Origin: Clostridia bacterium
GTDB lineage: Bacteria; Bacillota; Clostridia; Acetivibrionales; DSM-2933
Length of the DNA stretch: 36,899 bases
Assembly (NCBI GenBank): GCA_026416815.1
Contig: JAOAEJ010000006.1
Span: forward strand, 1 to 36,899
Reading direction: 5' to 3'
Position numbers and translations under genes: made by a program. This document shows positions 1 through 8,144 of the stretch, in pieces (position 1 is the first letter of the stretch; the number at the start of each line of letters is the position of its first letter). The notes beneath the pieces were generated by a model. That model was given only the letters and a program-made list of their open reading frames with translations, did not search any database and was not told the origin of the DNA.

Positions 1-54
1 ATCCTCTACTGTTGAACCATAAAGTGATTTAACCTCAACCATTTTTCTACTCAT
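1..54 (-). CDS. Partial CDS, N-terminus only (unidentified)
   Basis: The minus strand carries an ATG at 54 preceded by a strong purine-rich ribosome binding site (AAGGGGGAG). It opens a frame with no stop up to the window edge, and 18 residues are visible, beginning MSRKMVEVKSLYG. A second Met at residue 5 is an alternative start. Too little is present to assign a family. The call rests on the binding site and the open frame alone. Confidence 0.5.
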   Translation of the reverse strand, partial: MSRKMVEVKSLYGSTVED

Positions 55-300
55 TTTATACTCCCCCTTAGGCTTATATTATAAAGCCCTTTGGCAATTT
101 GGAGTACTGGTAATTGTTAGTTTTAGGGTGCGCTATCTATACAGATAACGAAGTCTAAAACTAAAAAATGGGGTACAGGGGGCGATAGCACTCCTGGTGG
201 CCGCACCGCGGCCAAATAAAAGCTTCCCGCCCACGGGGTGGGGGTTAACTATCTTCAACCAAAAAAGCATTTTTCAATATTTTGTTCACCAAATGTTCAC
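55..300. other. Gene-free leader region with a run of strong hairpins
   Basis: No coding sequence is supported here. Three inverted repeats follow one another. The first has arms TTAGTTTTAG (117-126) and CTAAAACTAA (155-164), enclosing a second stem 131-138/143-150 with one mismatch. The second is GGCCGC-ACC-GCGGCC at 199-213. The third is CCCGCCC-ACG-GGGTGGG at 226-242. The block is much more GC-rich than its surroundings. It could be a structured leader of the minus-strand gene at the edge, a structured RNA, or a repeat element. I could not match it to a known riboswitch class. Confidence 0.45.
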
Positions 301-316
301 ATAACTTGTTTATAAT
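283..316 (+). promoter_or_regulatory. Putative promoter with OmpR-type direct repeats for the two-component operon
   Basis: Two exact TGTTCAC copies at 283-289 and 294-300 lie 11 bp apart, one helical turn, the spacing typical of tandem OmpR/PhoB-family sites. A TATAAT -10 box sits at 311-316. The place where a -35 box should be (about 288-293) is occupied by the repeats and has no match to TTGACA. That arrangement is typical of an activator-dependent promoter. Autoregulation by the response regulator encoded at 415 is inferred. Confidence 0.45.
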
Positions 317-350
317 TATAGTCAGTGAGAGAATTTTAAGAGAGTATTGA

Positions 351-366
351 GTTGGAGGCTTCCAAC
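351..366 (+). other. Small hairpin in the 5' leader
   Basis: GTTGGA (351-356) and TCCAAC (361-366) form a perfect 6-bp stem with a GGCT loop in the untranslated leader of the response regulator. It lies about 40 nt before the ribosome binding site at 401-407. It is not followed by a T-run, so it is not a terminator. Its role is unknown. Confidence 0.3.
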
Positions 367-414
367 GTTATATGGGTATGTTGTTGTAGTTATTAGGGGT
401 TAAGGAGGCTGACT

Positions 415-1095
415 ATGGCAGGAGAAAAAATACTGATTGCTGACGATGAAGAAAGAATGAGAAAATTAGTTTCGGATTTTTTGAAAAAACAGGGCTATTT
501 TGTATTTGAAGCTGAAGACGGAAGGAAAGCCTTGGATATATTCAATAACGGACAGCAAAGCTTTGACTTGATTATTTTGGATGTGATGATGCCAGGATTG
601 GATGGATGGGAGGTATGTAAAGAGATAAGAAAGAATTCCTCTATACCCATCATTATGCTGACTGCAAGGGGAGAGGAGACCGATGAGCTGCTAGGGTTTA
701 GACTTGGAGCCGATGAATACATTACTAAACCTTTTAGTCCAATGATATTGGTAGCACGTGTACAAGCTTTATTGAGAAGAGTCAGCAACTTAAAAAAGGA
801 TAAAAAAGAGTATAATGGGCTTGATATAGATGAGACAGCGCACGTTGTATCGGTTGATGGTGCGGAAGTAGATTTGACCCCTAAAGAGTATGAATTACTG
901 GTTTATCTGACAGATAATGAAGGTGTAGCTTTGTCTAGAAACCAAATTTTAAACTCGGTATGGGATTATGATTACTTTGGTGACGCAAGAACGGTGGACA
1001 CGCATATTAAAAAATTACGGGAAAAGCTCGGCAGCAAGGGTGACTTCATTCAAACCATAAGGGGGCTTGGCTACAAGTTTGAGGTGATAAAATGA
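415..1095 (+). CDS. OmpR/PhoB-family response regulator
   Basis: This is a 226-residue DNA-binding response regulator. Residues 4-117 form the receiver domain: acidic pocket D10-D11, phospho-acceptor D56 in LDVMMPGLDG, switch T83 and conserved K105. Residues 128-224 form the winged-helix output domain, ending with the typical VDTHIKKLREKLG recognition-helix region and RGLGYKF wing. The ATG at 415 follows an AAGGAGG site. It overlaps the downstream kinase gene by four bases (ATGA), so the two are translationally coupled and form a cognate pair. The target stimulus cannot be read from the sequence. The upstream TGTTCAC repeats suggest autoregulation. Confidence 0.95.
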   Translation: MAGEKILIADDEERMRKLVSDFLKKQGYFVFEAEDGRKALDIFNNGQQSFDLIILDVMMPGLDGWEVCKEIRKNSSIPIIMLTARGEETDELLGFRLGADEYITKPFSPMILVARVQALLRRVSNLKKDKKEYNGLDIDETAHVVSVDGAEVDLTPKEYELLVYLTDNEGVALSRNQILNSVWDYDYFGDARTVDTHIKKLREKLGSKGDFIQTIRGLGYKFEVIK

Positions 1096-2579
1096 GATAC
1101 GCATCCATTCGGTTTAAGCTTTTTGCGGCACTATGCTGTCTTATAATATTTTTTGTAGGCGTATCGTGGCTGCTAAACAACTTTTTTCTTGAAAAATACT
1201 ATTTTTATACTAAGAGCAATGCGCTGCTGGAAAGCTACAATAAAATCAGCAGCTTATATAACGGTGACCCCGAAAAACTTTACCTTGAGCTTGAGAAGCT
1301 GGAAAGCTCTAGAGGTCTGCATGTTATTATAATGGACAATAATTTTAATGTAGTGTACAACTCAAGGCAAAAAGGGCTGGAGTTAAAAACAAGGCGTTTT
1401 GACCGAGGGTTTTTGGATAATAGAAATGCTGCAGAGGCAATTATCAAGGAAAAAGTTATGCAGATTTTGAAGGGAAAGCCTCTCATAGAAAAGAGGCTGG
1501 ATAGCAGATTGAATTCCAATTTCATAAACCTCTATGCACTCTTGGACCAGAAAGATTTTATCTTTATAACTACCCCTGTGGCTGCTATCCAGGAGAGCGC
1601 AGAAATTGCCAATAAATTCTTTGTGTTTACGGGCATGATGACGATTATCTTAGGAAGCGTTTTGGTTTTTGTGATTACATCCAGGTTTACCAAGCCTATA
1701 CTTGAATTGAACGATATTGCGCAGAGAATGTCTACCCTGGATTTTAGCAAACGGTATCCGGTCAAATCTCATGATGAAATAGGTCACCTTGGAGAAAGTA
1801 TAAATTCCCTTTCAGAGCAGCTTGAAAAGTCGATTTCAGAGCTTAAGGAAGCAAATGAAATTCTTAAGGAGGACATCGAAAGGGAGAGAAGGATAGATGA
1901 AATGCGAAAGGGGTTTATAACAAACGTATCCCATGAGCTAAAAACTCCAATTGCGCTGATACAGGGTTATGCAGAAGGTTTGAAAGTTAACATAAATGAT
2001 GATGAAGAAAATAAAAATTATTATTGCGATGTGATAATGGACGAGTCTTTTAAGATGAATAAGCTTGTAAGACAGCTTTTGGATTTATCTCAAATGGAGT
2101 CGGGACAAGTCGATTTGGATAGAAGCGATTTTGATGTGCATGAGTTGGTGGAGTGTGTAATTAAAAGGAATTCGATAATACTGAAGGAAAAAAATATTGA
2201 TGTAACGGTTGAGAAGCAGGAGGATATATCTGTAGACGCTGATTACGAGAGAATTGAGCAGGTTTTTACAAACTATTTAAATAATGCAATTAATCACGTA
2301 GACGGCAATAAGCAAATGAAAGTTAGTATTAAAAGGGTTAGCGATAAGGCTAGGGTTTCAGTTTATAATTCAGGTCAGCATATACCCGCTGAAAGCCTGG
2401 ATAAGCTATGGACAAGCTTTTATAAAGTCGATAAGGCGAGGACAAGGTCATATGGCGGTACAGGCCTGGGGCTTTCTATTGTAAAGGCTATACAGGAAGC
2501 ACACAACAACCGGTATGGGGTTGAAAATGTGGAGGGTGGAGTTGTATTTTGGTTTGAGTTGGATGTTGTAGGTGAGTAG
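1092..2579 (+). CDS. Membrane sensor histidine kinase
   Basis: This 495-residue kinase is paired with the preceding response regulator. One membrane segment lies near residues 10-30 and a second near 174-196, enclosing an extracytoplasmic sensor region of about 140 residues. A HAMP linker (about 197-250) and a short coiled coil follow. The dimerisation/phosphoacceptor domain has H281 in NVSHELKTP. The C-terminal ATPase domain has an N-box (NYLNNAINHV) and a GTGLGLSIVKAI G2 box. The G1 position reads NSGQHIP rather than DxGxG, a variant I associate with this clostridial subfamily. The sensor region resembles no ligand-binding domain I can name. It presumably autophosphorylates and donates phosphate to D56 of the regulator. 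Confidence 0.93.
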   Translation: MRYASIRFKLFAALCCLIIFFVGVSWLLNNFFLEKYYFYTKSNALLESYNKISSLYNGDPEKLYLELEKLESSRGLHVIIMDNNFNVVYNSRQKGLELKTRRFDRGFLDNRNAAEAIIKEKVMQILKGKPLIEKRLDSRLNSNFINLYALLDQKDFIFITTPVAAIQESAEIANKFFVFTGMMTIILGSVLVFVITSRFTKPILELNDIAQRMSTLDFSKRYPVKSHDEIGHLGESINSLSEQLEKSISELKEANEILKEDIERERRIDEMRKGFITNVSHELKTPIALIQGYAEGLKVNINDDEENKNYYCDVIMDESFKMNKLVRQLLDLSQMESGQVDLDRSDFDVHELVECVIKRNSIILKEKNIDVTVEKQEDISVDADYERIEQVFTNYLNNAINHVDGNKQMKVSIKRVSDKARVSVYNSGQHIPAESLDKLWTSFYKVDKARTRSYGGTGLGLSIVKAIQEAHNNRYGVENVEGGVVFWFELDVVGE

Positions 2580-2753
2580 TCCCTGCTACATGTTGTCCCC
2601 ATGATTCTATTATACAATCACGAGGCTGTGTCCGCCAAAGTCAATATAACGCATTTGCTCACTTTTGCCACCAAAAGACATATATTGGTAGTGTATAAGA
2701 TAGAGAAGCATAACAACCTTGAATTTCTTAAGTAATGAGAAAGGATATAAATT

Positions 2754-3098
2754 ATGATGAGTAAAAGTGGCAGAGGCTGTGGAGAACCGGGTAATAATTT
2801 ATGTAATGACAATAACTTAGAAAATAAGCTAGCATCATGCTTTTTTTCGTTACCACCGAAGCAGTTTTCATTACTGTCTTCATTACTTGGTATTCTTTTA
2901 ATAGATAATCTGGATTTAAACCGGCAAAATTCACTTGGCAATTTTATTGTTAATGTTGGGCAGGCAATTTTAACGGCAGCTGCTCAAGGTCAGTCACTGC
3001 AAAGCAACAGTTCTCAAAATGATCATATTCGCCAACAAATTCAAATGTTAAAAAAACAAATTTGTGCACTTGAGCAGGAATTAGACAATCAAAATTAA
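2754..3098 (+). CDS. Small protein with C-terminal coiled coil (unknown function)
   Basis: This 114-residue protein has an AAAGGA ribosome binding site 8 nt before the ATG at 2754. A polar N-terminus (about 1-25) is followed by a hydrophobic helical stretch around 35-52 (SLLSSLLGILLID). An alanine/glutamine-rich segment follows, then a short charged coiled coil at the C-terminus (IRQQIQMLKKQICALEQELD). A good terminator follows, so it is probably a single-gene transcript. I do not recognise a named family. The layout suggests a small self-associating or membrane-peripheral protein, but this is only a description of its composition. Confidence 0.7.
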   Translation: MMSKSGRGCGEPGNNLCNDNNLENKLASCFFSLPPKQFSLLSSLLGILLIDNLDLNRQNSLGNFIVNVGQAILTAAAQGQSLQSNSSQNDHIRQQIQMLKKQICALEQELDNQN

Positions 3099-3131
3099 AT
3101 CTCAAGGAAACTTATTGATCAAACAAAAACA

Positions 3132-3160
3132 CCCTGATAGTTGGAATATATCAGGGCGTT
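3132..3160. terminator. Rho-independent terminator
   Basis: CCCTGATA (3132-3139) pairs with TATCAGGG (3149-3156) and is followed by CGTTTT. It ends the small coiled-coil gene. The minus-strand gene at 3243 converges on it, so it may act in both directions. Confidence 0.75.
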
Positions 3161-3242
3161 TTAGAGTTATCAACAGATTTTCCTGCAGTCTATGATATAC
3201 GAATTCAGGTTTTAGGTTATTCTAAAATATAAAAGCTTGCAA

Positions 3243-4019
3243 TTACTTGAAATGGGACACTAGATTTATTGAATCCATTACTGAAACCATTCTTTGTATT
3301 ATAAATGCTCTGCCATTCCACCTTAACAGGTTTGTTACATAACCTAAGGTATCTGCGTTTGATGTACCGATGACCCTCTGTACAGCAAGCAAATCAAAGC
3401 TGTTAGTTCTTTCGTTAATAGCTATAGGGAACAGGCCACCCAATGGAAGTACTTCACCGGTAACAGGCCGTTTTAACTTGCCATTTTCGTCATAATATCT
3501 TGACAGGTAGTCATAGCCTTTATAACTAATATCGAGAATTAAAAGCTTATCAAGAGCAACATTGCTTATATAAACCTTGTAAAAATCACCGTAGTCTACG
3601 CGGTACCTGTACTCATTGTTATATCTTTCAAAATCAAATAATTCCTCCAGATAATTATTTCTGAAGGAGTAAATATAGCTGTACAGATACCCCCCGCTTC
3701 CGCCGGAATCGATGTCTACCTTGATATCTGAAACTTTATCCATGGTAAAATCGCCAAGGAATAGCCGGGCATTATAGCCTGCATTATACTTGAGATCTAC
3801 TTGTGTAATATTTTTTGAAGCTCCGTCCTGGATAAAAAGAGTAATATTGTCGGCAAAAATTCCTGCTGGGCCGTCAGGTTTGTTCCCATACAGGTATACG
3901 TAGTCTATAATATTATCTCCATTTACATCACCTTGAGCTAAGTCAAGCAACTGTATGTTGCGGAGATATGCGTTTACAGGATTATATGGAATTTGATTAA
4001 ACCGATTCATTTCAGGCAT
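3243..4019 (-). CDS. VCBS/FG-GAP-like repeat protein (hypothetical)
   Basis: This 258-residue protein carries at least two aspartate/asparagine-rich repeats, GDVNGDNIIDYVYLYG near the N-terminus and GDFTMDKVSDIKVDID further on. These resemble the calcium-binding blades of VCBS/FG-GAP beta-propellers. No signal peptide or membrane helix is visible, which is unusual for a family that is often exported. I chose the ATG at 4019 because AGAAAGG lies 8 nt upstream; an in-frame GTG at 4028 would sit inside that site. Its partner or substrate is unknown. The gene stands alone on the minus strand. Confidence 0.7.
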   Translation of the reverse strand: MPEMNRFNQIPYNPVNAYLRNIQLLDLAQGDVNGDNIIDYVYLYGNKPDGPAGIFADNITLFIQDGASKNITQVDLKYNAGYNARLFLGDFTMDKVSDIKVDIDSGGSGGYLYSYIYSFRNNYLEELFDFERYNNEYRYRVDYGDFYKVYISNVALDKLLILDISYKGYDYLSRYYDENGKLKRPVTGEVLPLGGLFPIAINERTNSFDLLAVQRVIGTSNADTLGYVTNLLRWNGRAFIIQRMVSVMDSINLVSHFK

Positions 4020-4259
4020 AGAATTCACCTTTCTTCAACGAGCACAGATATTCATGATGTTTATATTAGTATATGATAGGTTTACAATAATGCTTACCGC
4101 AAAATCTATTTTATTTGAAAAATAGATAGATATGAAATATTCGTACATGCCATTGGATTTTAAAGAAGTTAGCTTTTGTATGGCTTGAAAACACAAAACA
4201 GGTATAATAAAATAGAAAAAAGCTAGATAGAATTTGCAAAGAAGAGCAGTAGGTTGACG

Positions 4260-6404
4260 ATGGAATATATAAGCGGAGTTGTTGAACGAATCACATATGC
4301 AAATGAAGAAAACGGTTTTTGTGTCATAAAGATAAAATCCAAGGGCTTTTCTGATCTTGTAACCGTTGTGGGCAACCTTGCGGCTGTCAATGTAGGCGCT
4401 ACATTAAGACTCAAAGGCGATTGGAAATTTGACAGCAAATTTGGGAAACAGTTTAATGCAATTGACTACCGGGAGACAGTTCCGGCTACTATAGCAGGAA
4501 TAGAAAAATATTTGGGCAGCGGGCTGATTAAAGGCATCGGGCCTGCTTATGCCCGTAGAATCGTTGGGCACTTTAAAGAAGAGACATTAAGAGTGATTGA
4601 AGAAGAAGCCGACTATCTAATAAATGTAGATGGCATAGGGCAAAAACGTGTAGATATGATAAAAAAAGCATGGAAGGAGCAGAAGGAAATTAAAAATGTG
4701 ATGCTCTTTCTCCAAAGCAATGGGGTATCAACCGCCTATGCCGTAAAAATATATAAAACCTATGGAAACGAAAGCATAAGCATTGTTAAAAGCAACCCTT
4801 TCCGCCTGGCAGATGATATATGGGGAATAGGCTTTAAGACTGCAGATAAAATAGCACAACAGCTTGGCTTCGATAAAAACTCCTTTGAGCGCTGCCGTTC
4901 CGGGATTATTTATGTACTGAACGAGCTTTCCAATGACGGTCATTGTTATGCCACACGGGAACAACTTGTAGCAGCGACGGTAAAAATGCTTGAGTTAGAA
5001 GAAGGCCTGATAGATGCCACCGTCGACAGAATGATCGAAGAAAAATCAGTTATACCCGATGAGAACAATGCCATATACCTTCCAACCTTTTATTTCAGTG
5101 AAACGGGCACAGTGAAAAGAATCAAAGAAATCCTTTCAGGACAAGCCTCTAAGCAAACCATTGATGTAGACCAAATGATTTCAGAAATCCAGCGGGAGCA
5201 TGATATATCCTATGACCAGGTTCAATTGGATGCTATAAGAACAGCAGCAATGTCAAAGCTTATGGTGTTGACCGGAGGACCCGGTACAGGAAAGACCACT
5301 ACCACGTTGGCGATCATAAAAGTATTTCAAAAGATGGGACGAAAGGTTTTATTGGCAGCACCTACCGGCAGGGCAGCAAAAAGGATGTCTGAAACTACGG
5401 GAATGGAGTCAAAGACCATCCATCGCCTTTTGGAATTCAAGCCAGCGGAGGGATATCAAAAAAATGCAGAAAATCCATTGGAATGTGATGCCTTGATAAT
5501 TGATGAAACCTCTATGGTTGATGTTATTCTTATGTACAACCTATTAAAGGCTGTAGCAAATGAAACAATTGTAATTCTCGTAGGTGATGTCGATCAGCTG
5601 CCGTCGGTGGGAGCAGGAAATGTACTGAAGGATATAATCGATTCCGGCGTTGTAAATGTTATACGGCTTACAAGGATTTTCAGGCAAGCATTGGGAAGTG
5701 CCATTATTACAAACGCCCATAGGATTAATAAAGGGGAGATGCCCAATCTCAAAGGTGGACGCAGCAGCGACTTTTTCTATATAGAGGAGGAAGATCCACA
5801 GAAAACAGCTGAGACCATAAAAAGCCTTTGTGTCAAAAGGCTGCCTGAGTATTACAAGGTTGATGCCATCAATGACATACAGGTACTGTGCCCTATGCAG
5901 AGGGGAGCAGCGGGAGCGCAGAATTTGAACAGCATACTTCAGGAGGCCTTGAATCCCACCGATATAACCATGAAATACGGTGGGACGGTATACCGGTTAA
6001 ACGATAAAGTAATGCAAATTAAAAATAACTACGACAAGAATGTTTTTAACGGAGACATAGGAACAATAAGTAAAATCGATATGGAAGATAAAACCCTGGC
6101 AATTCGTTTTGATGGAAATGATGTGGATTATGATGCTACGGAATTGGATGAGGTTGTGTTGGCCTATGCTACTACCGTCCACAAGAGTCAGGGCAGTGAA
6201 TACAAAATCGTGGTGGCTCCCTTTACAATGCAGCATTATATGATGCTGCAGAGAAATCTGCTATATACATGCGTGACCAGAGCGAAAAAGATATTCGTGC
6301 TAGTGGGTTCAAAAAAAGCGATAGGCATTGCAGTATCAAACAGCAAAATCCAGCAGAGGAATACCATGCTGGCGAAGAGGCTGCAGGAGAAAAATGGAGG
6401 ATAG
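4260..6404 (+). CDS. recD2: RecD2-like DNA helicase
   Basis: This 714-residue superfamily 1B 5'-3' helicase of the RecD2/YrrC type works without RecBC in Firmicutes and is linked to replication-fork and DNA-damage repair. The order is an N-terminal OB-like domain (1-70), helix-hairpin-helix motifs near 91-130 and 187-200, Walker A GGPGTGKT at 339-346 and Walker B DE at 415-416. It ends with the C-terminal motif VHKSQGSEY. The ATG at 4260 is preferred because AGTAGG lies 6 nt before it; an in-frame TTG at 4254 is less likely. A TATAAT box at 4203-4208 may be the -10, but no good -35 was found. It is followed 5 nt later by the DUF1653 gene. Confidence 0.93.
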   Translation: MEYISGVVERITYANEENGFCVIKIKSKGFSDLVTVVGNLAAVNVGATLRLKGDWKFDSKFGKQFNAIDYRETVPATIAGIEKYLGSGLIKGIGPAYARRIVGHFKEETLRVIEEEADYLINVDGIGQKRVDMIKKAWKEQKEIKNVMLFLQSNGVSTAYAVKIYKTYGNESISIVKSNPFRLADDIWGIGFKTADKIAQQLGFDKNSFERCRSGIIYVLNELSNDGHCYATREQLVAATVKMLELEEGLIDATVDRMIEEKSVIPDENNAIYLPTFYFSETGTVKRIKEILSGQASKQTIDVDQMISEIQREHDISYDQVQLDAIRTAAMSKLMVLTGGPGTGKTTTTLAIIKVFQKMGRKVLLAAPTGRAAKRMSETTGMESKTIHRLLEFKPAEGYQKNAENPLECDALIIDETSMVDVILMYNLLKAVANETIVILVGDVDQLPSVGAGNVLKDIIDSGVVNVIRLTRIFRQALGSAIITNAHRINKGEMPNLKGGRSSDFFYIEEEDPQKTAETIKSLCVKRLPEYYKVDAINDIQVLCPMQRGAAGAQNLNSILQEALNPTDITMKYGGTVYRLNDKVMQIKNNYDKNVFNGDIGTISKIDMEDKTLAIRFDGNDVDYDATELDEVVLAYATTVHKSQGSEYKIVVAPFTMQHYMMLQRNLLYTCVTRAKKIFVLVGSKKAIGIAVSNSKIQQRNTMLAKRLQEKNGG

Positions 6405-6409
6405 TAACT

Positions 6410-6640
6410 ATGAGCTTAAGTGGGCGAAAAATAAAAGTCGGACAAAAATACAGGCACTTCAAGGGCAATGAATACCTTGTGCTGCATGTTGCCAAACACT
6501 CAGAAACATTGGAGGATTTGGTGGTATACCAGGCGCTTTATGGAGAAAGAGGGATTTGGGTACGGCCGCTTACAATGTTCCTAGACCAGAAAGAAGTTAA
6601 CGGTAAGCTGGTAAACAGGTTTGATGAGATAGGAGAGTAA
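6410..6640 (+). CDS. DUF1653 domain protein
   Basis: This 76-residue protein is almost entirely one DUF1653 domain. Its hallmark is the opening VGQKYRHFKGNEYLVL, followed by LVVYQALYG and the WVRPLTMFLD segment. The function of the family is not established. The start at 6410 follows a GGAGG site that overlaps the end of recD2; longer upstream extensions of the frame run inside recD2 and are not credible. The 5-nt gap places it in one transcript with recD2. Confidence 0.85.
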   Translation: MSLSGRKIKVGQKYRHFKGNEYLVLHVAKHSETLEDLVVYQALYGERGIWVRPLTMFLDQKEVNGKLVNRFDEIGE

Positions 6641-6703
6641 ATTACTGCTACTTTATTATTTATCTTATTATGGTAAGTTCAAAGCTTAATTTGCTGATGT
6701 AGA

Positions 6704-6736
6704 AACAATCGACAACGTTTTGGGATTGTTGTTTTC
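6704..6736 (+). terminator. Probable terminator of recD2-DUF1653
   Basis: AACAATC (6704-6710) pairs with GATTGTT (6724-6730), followed by GTTTTC. The loop is 13 nt and the stem is AT-rich, so termination may be modest. Confidence 0.5.
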
Positions 6737-6785
6737 TCACCATAAATTTCCAAGTAACAAAGTAGTATTAGTCGGAGGATAGTGT

Positions 6786-7589
6786 ATGAAGCATTTAGGA
6801 GAATACCGTACGGAAGCTTTTCCAACAAGTAGATTAGCTACTATTGACATTGGTATCGCCAGTCAAATGAAACATCATATAAAAGCGTTAATAGAACTAG
6901 ATGTTACAGACGCTCGTAAAATGATTCGTGAAAAAAAGAAGCAAAATCTAAATATTTCATTCAACTCCTGGTTAATTAAATGTATCAGTAAAGCAGTTGA
7001 AGAATTTAGCGATGTTCATGGAATTAGAAAAGGAAAGAAGAAAATTGTTATATTTGACGATATTGATATATCAATTATGATAGAAAGGGAGATTCAAAGG
7101 GAAAAAGTTCCATTACCCTATGTCATTAGAAAAACAAATGAAAAAAACATTTCTGAGATTTGCAATGAAATAAAAGCTGGACAGAGCCAGTCAATAAATG
7201 ATGAAGGTAATTATGTTTTAGGCGAGAAGAAAAATGAATATCTAATGAAGATATATTATTCTATGCCTGGCTTTATCAGAAGGATGGTATGGAGAAAAAT
7301 AATTCGAAGTCCTTTTTTAACAAAACAAAACATGGGAACAGTTATTATAACCTCTGTCGGTATGATGGGTAAAATTAATGGTTGGGTTGTACCGGTAAGT
7401 GTTCACCCACTTTCTTTTGCAGTCGGTTCGATAATCAAAAAACCCGGTGTAAAGGATGATAGGATAGAGATAAGAGAGTACCTTTATATGACAGTATCGG
7501 TTGACCATGATGTTATTGACGGTGCTCCTGCAGTTAGGGTACTATCTAAGCTTGCTAATCTTATTGAAAAAGGATTTGGTTTATCGTAA
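6786..7589 (+). CDS. Stand-alone 2-oxoacid dehydrogenase E2-type acyltransferase domain
   Basis: This 267-residue protein matches only the catalytic (chloramphenicol acetyltransferase-like) domain of lipoamide acyltransferases. The signature near the C-terminus is DHDVIDGAPA (residues 240-249), equivalent to the family DHRxxDG motif, with candidate catalytic H241 and D245. The FNSWLIKCISKAVEEF and GTVIITSVGMMG segments are also family-like. There is no N-terminal lipoyl domain or E1-binding linker, and no E1 or E3 gene lies nearby, so it is unlikely to be part of a normal dehydrogenase complex. It may acylate another acceptor using an acyl-CoA. A GGAGG site lies 6 nt before the ATG. It begins an accessory stretch. 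Confidence 0.82.
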   Translation: MKHLGEYRTEAFPTSRLATIDIGIASQMKHHIKALIELDVTDARKMIREKKKQNLNISFNSWLIKCISKAVEEFSDVHGIRKGKKKIVIFDDIDISIMIEREIQREKVPLPYVIRKTNEKNISEICNEIKAGQSQSINDEGNYVLGEKKNEYLMKIYYSMPGFIRRMVWRKIIRSPFLTKQNMGTVIITSVGMMGKINGWVVPVSVHPLSFAVGSIIKKPGVKDDRIEIREYLYMTVSVDHDVIDGAPAVRVLSKLANLIEKGFGLS

Positions 7590-8144
7590 AACCTAAGATT
7601 GGAATGATACTGTAAATTTGGAGTTTTCAGAACTTTGTTAGCCTAACAGGGTGAATGGGTGAGAATCCTAATAAAGTATAAGAGATGTTAATCCTTAGAA
7701 CCGTCGGTATTACCGGCGTTAATTTATCTACATTACATCAAATTTGAGATCAATTTTTAAAAGCTGAAGTAAAAGAAAAATTTTCCATGGAAAATGTAGT
7801 TCTTATCAAAGGATAAGCTCATAGAATCCGCGTTCAAAGCTGCACATCTTTTGACAACCTTCATGTTTAGTCCTGACTATATAAATTGCAAAAAAGAATC
7901 TACAATGAAGTTCTCCCTAAATCTTTTTTGCAATTTGTTACCTTAAGTTATATTGCGATAATCAAATTTTTCTTTGTAATATCATTATCGCAATTTATAT
8001 AGTTAGGGAAGTTACTTTATTAATCAATTACTTATACTTATTACGTTACTCACTTCTGATATTTCATAAGCATATATTGTATAAATATGAAAGTCTTTTT
8101 TAAGTAAAACAACGATTTCCAATATAGCTTGAGAGGTGTTAAGA
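7590..8144. other. Long intergenic region upstream of the encapsulin operon
   Basis: This 555-bp stretch has no supported gene. It holds a 7-bp stem CGTCGGT-ATT-ACCGGCG at 7702-7718, with one G-T pair, which may be a weak terminator for the upstream gene. A short coding-like but stop-interrupted stretch lies around 7760-7870. The full-length MITE copy is at 7877-8002, and the AT-rich promoter region of the encapsulin gene follows. No convincing -35/-10 pair could be fixed. Confidence 0.5.
7877..8002 (-). mobile_element. MITE-like element, copy 1 (126 bp)
   Basis: The element is bounded by perfect 13-bp terminal inverted repeats CTATATAAATTGC/GCAATTTATATAG. Its reverse complement matches the 126-bp copy at 11177-11302 with five mismatches that I counted by eye. 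Internally it folds as two adjacent hairpins, one with GCGATA/TATCGC arms and one with a 15-bp stem built on TTGCAAAAAAGA/TCTTTTTTGCAA. It encodes no protein. The TATA at each end would fit TA target-site duplication by a mariner/IS630-type transposase, but no such transposase is in the window. Confidence 0.8.

Noticed and set aside
318..416. Long-range pairing of ATAGTCAG (318-325) with CTGACTAT (409-416) covering the response-regulator start codon
   Set aside because: The -10 box at 311-316 puts the transcript start near 323, so most of the left strand would not be in the RNA.
6269..6409. 47-codon N-terminal extension of the DUF1653 protein
   Set aside because: It overlaps recD2 in another frame, and the domain begins right after the ATG at 6410, which has GGAGG before it.
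7640..7720. Text resembling part of a cobalamin riboswitch (AGGGTGAATGGGTGAGAATCC)
   Set aside because: The conserved CCACTG and AGYCAGGA boxes are absent, and the neighbouring genes have no link to cobalamin.
7760..7870. Possible decayed coding sequence (KAEVKEKFSMENVVLIKG before a stop)
   Set aside because: It is short, broken by stops and has no family match I could name with confidence.
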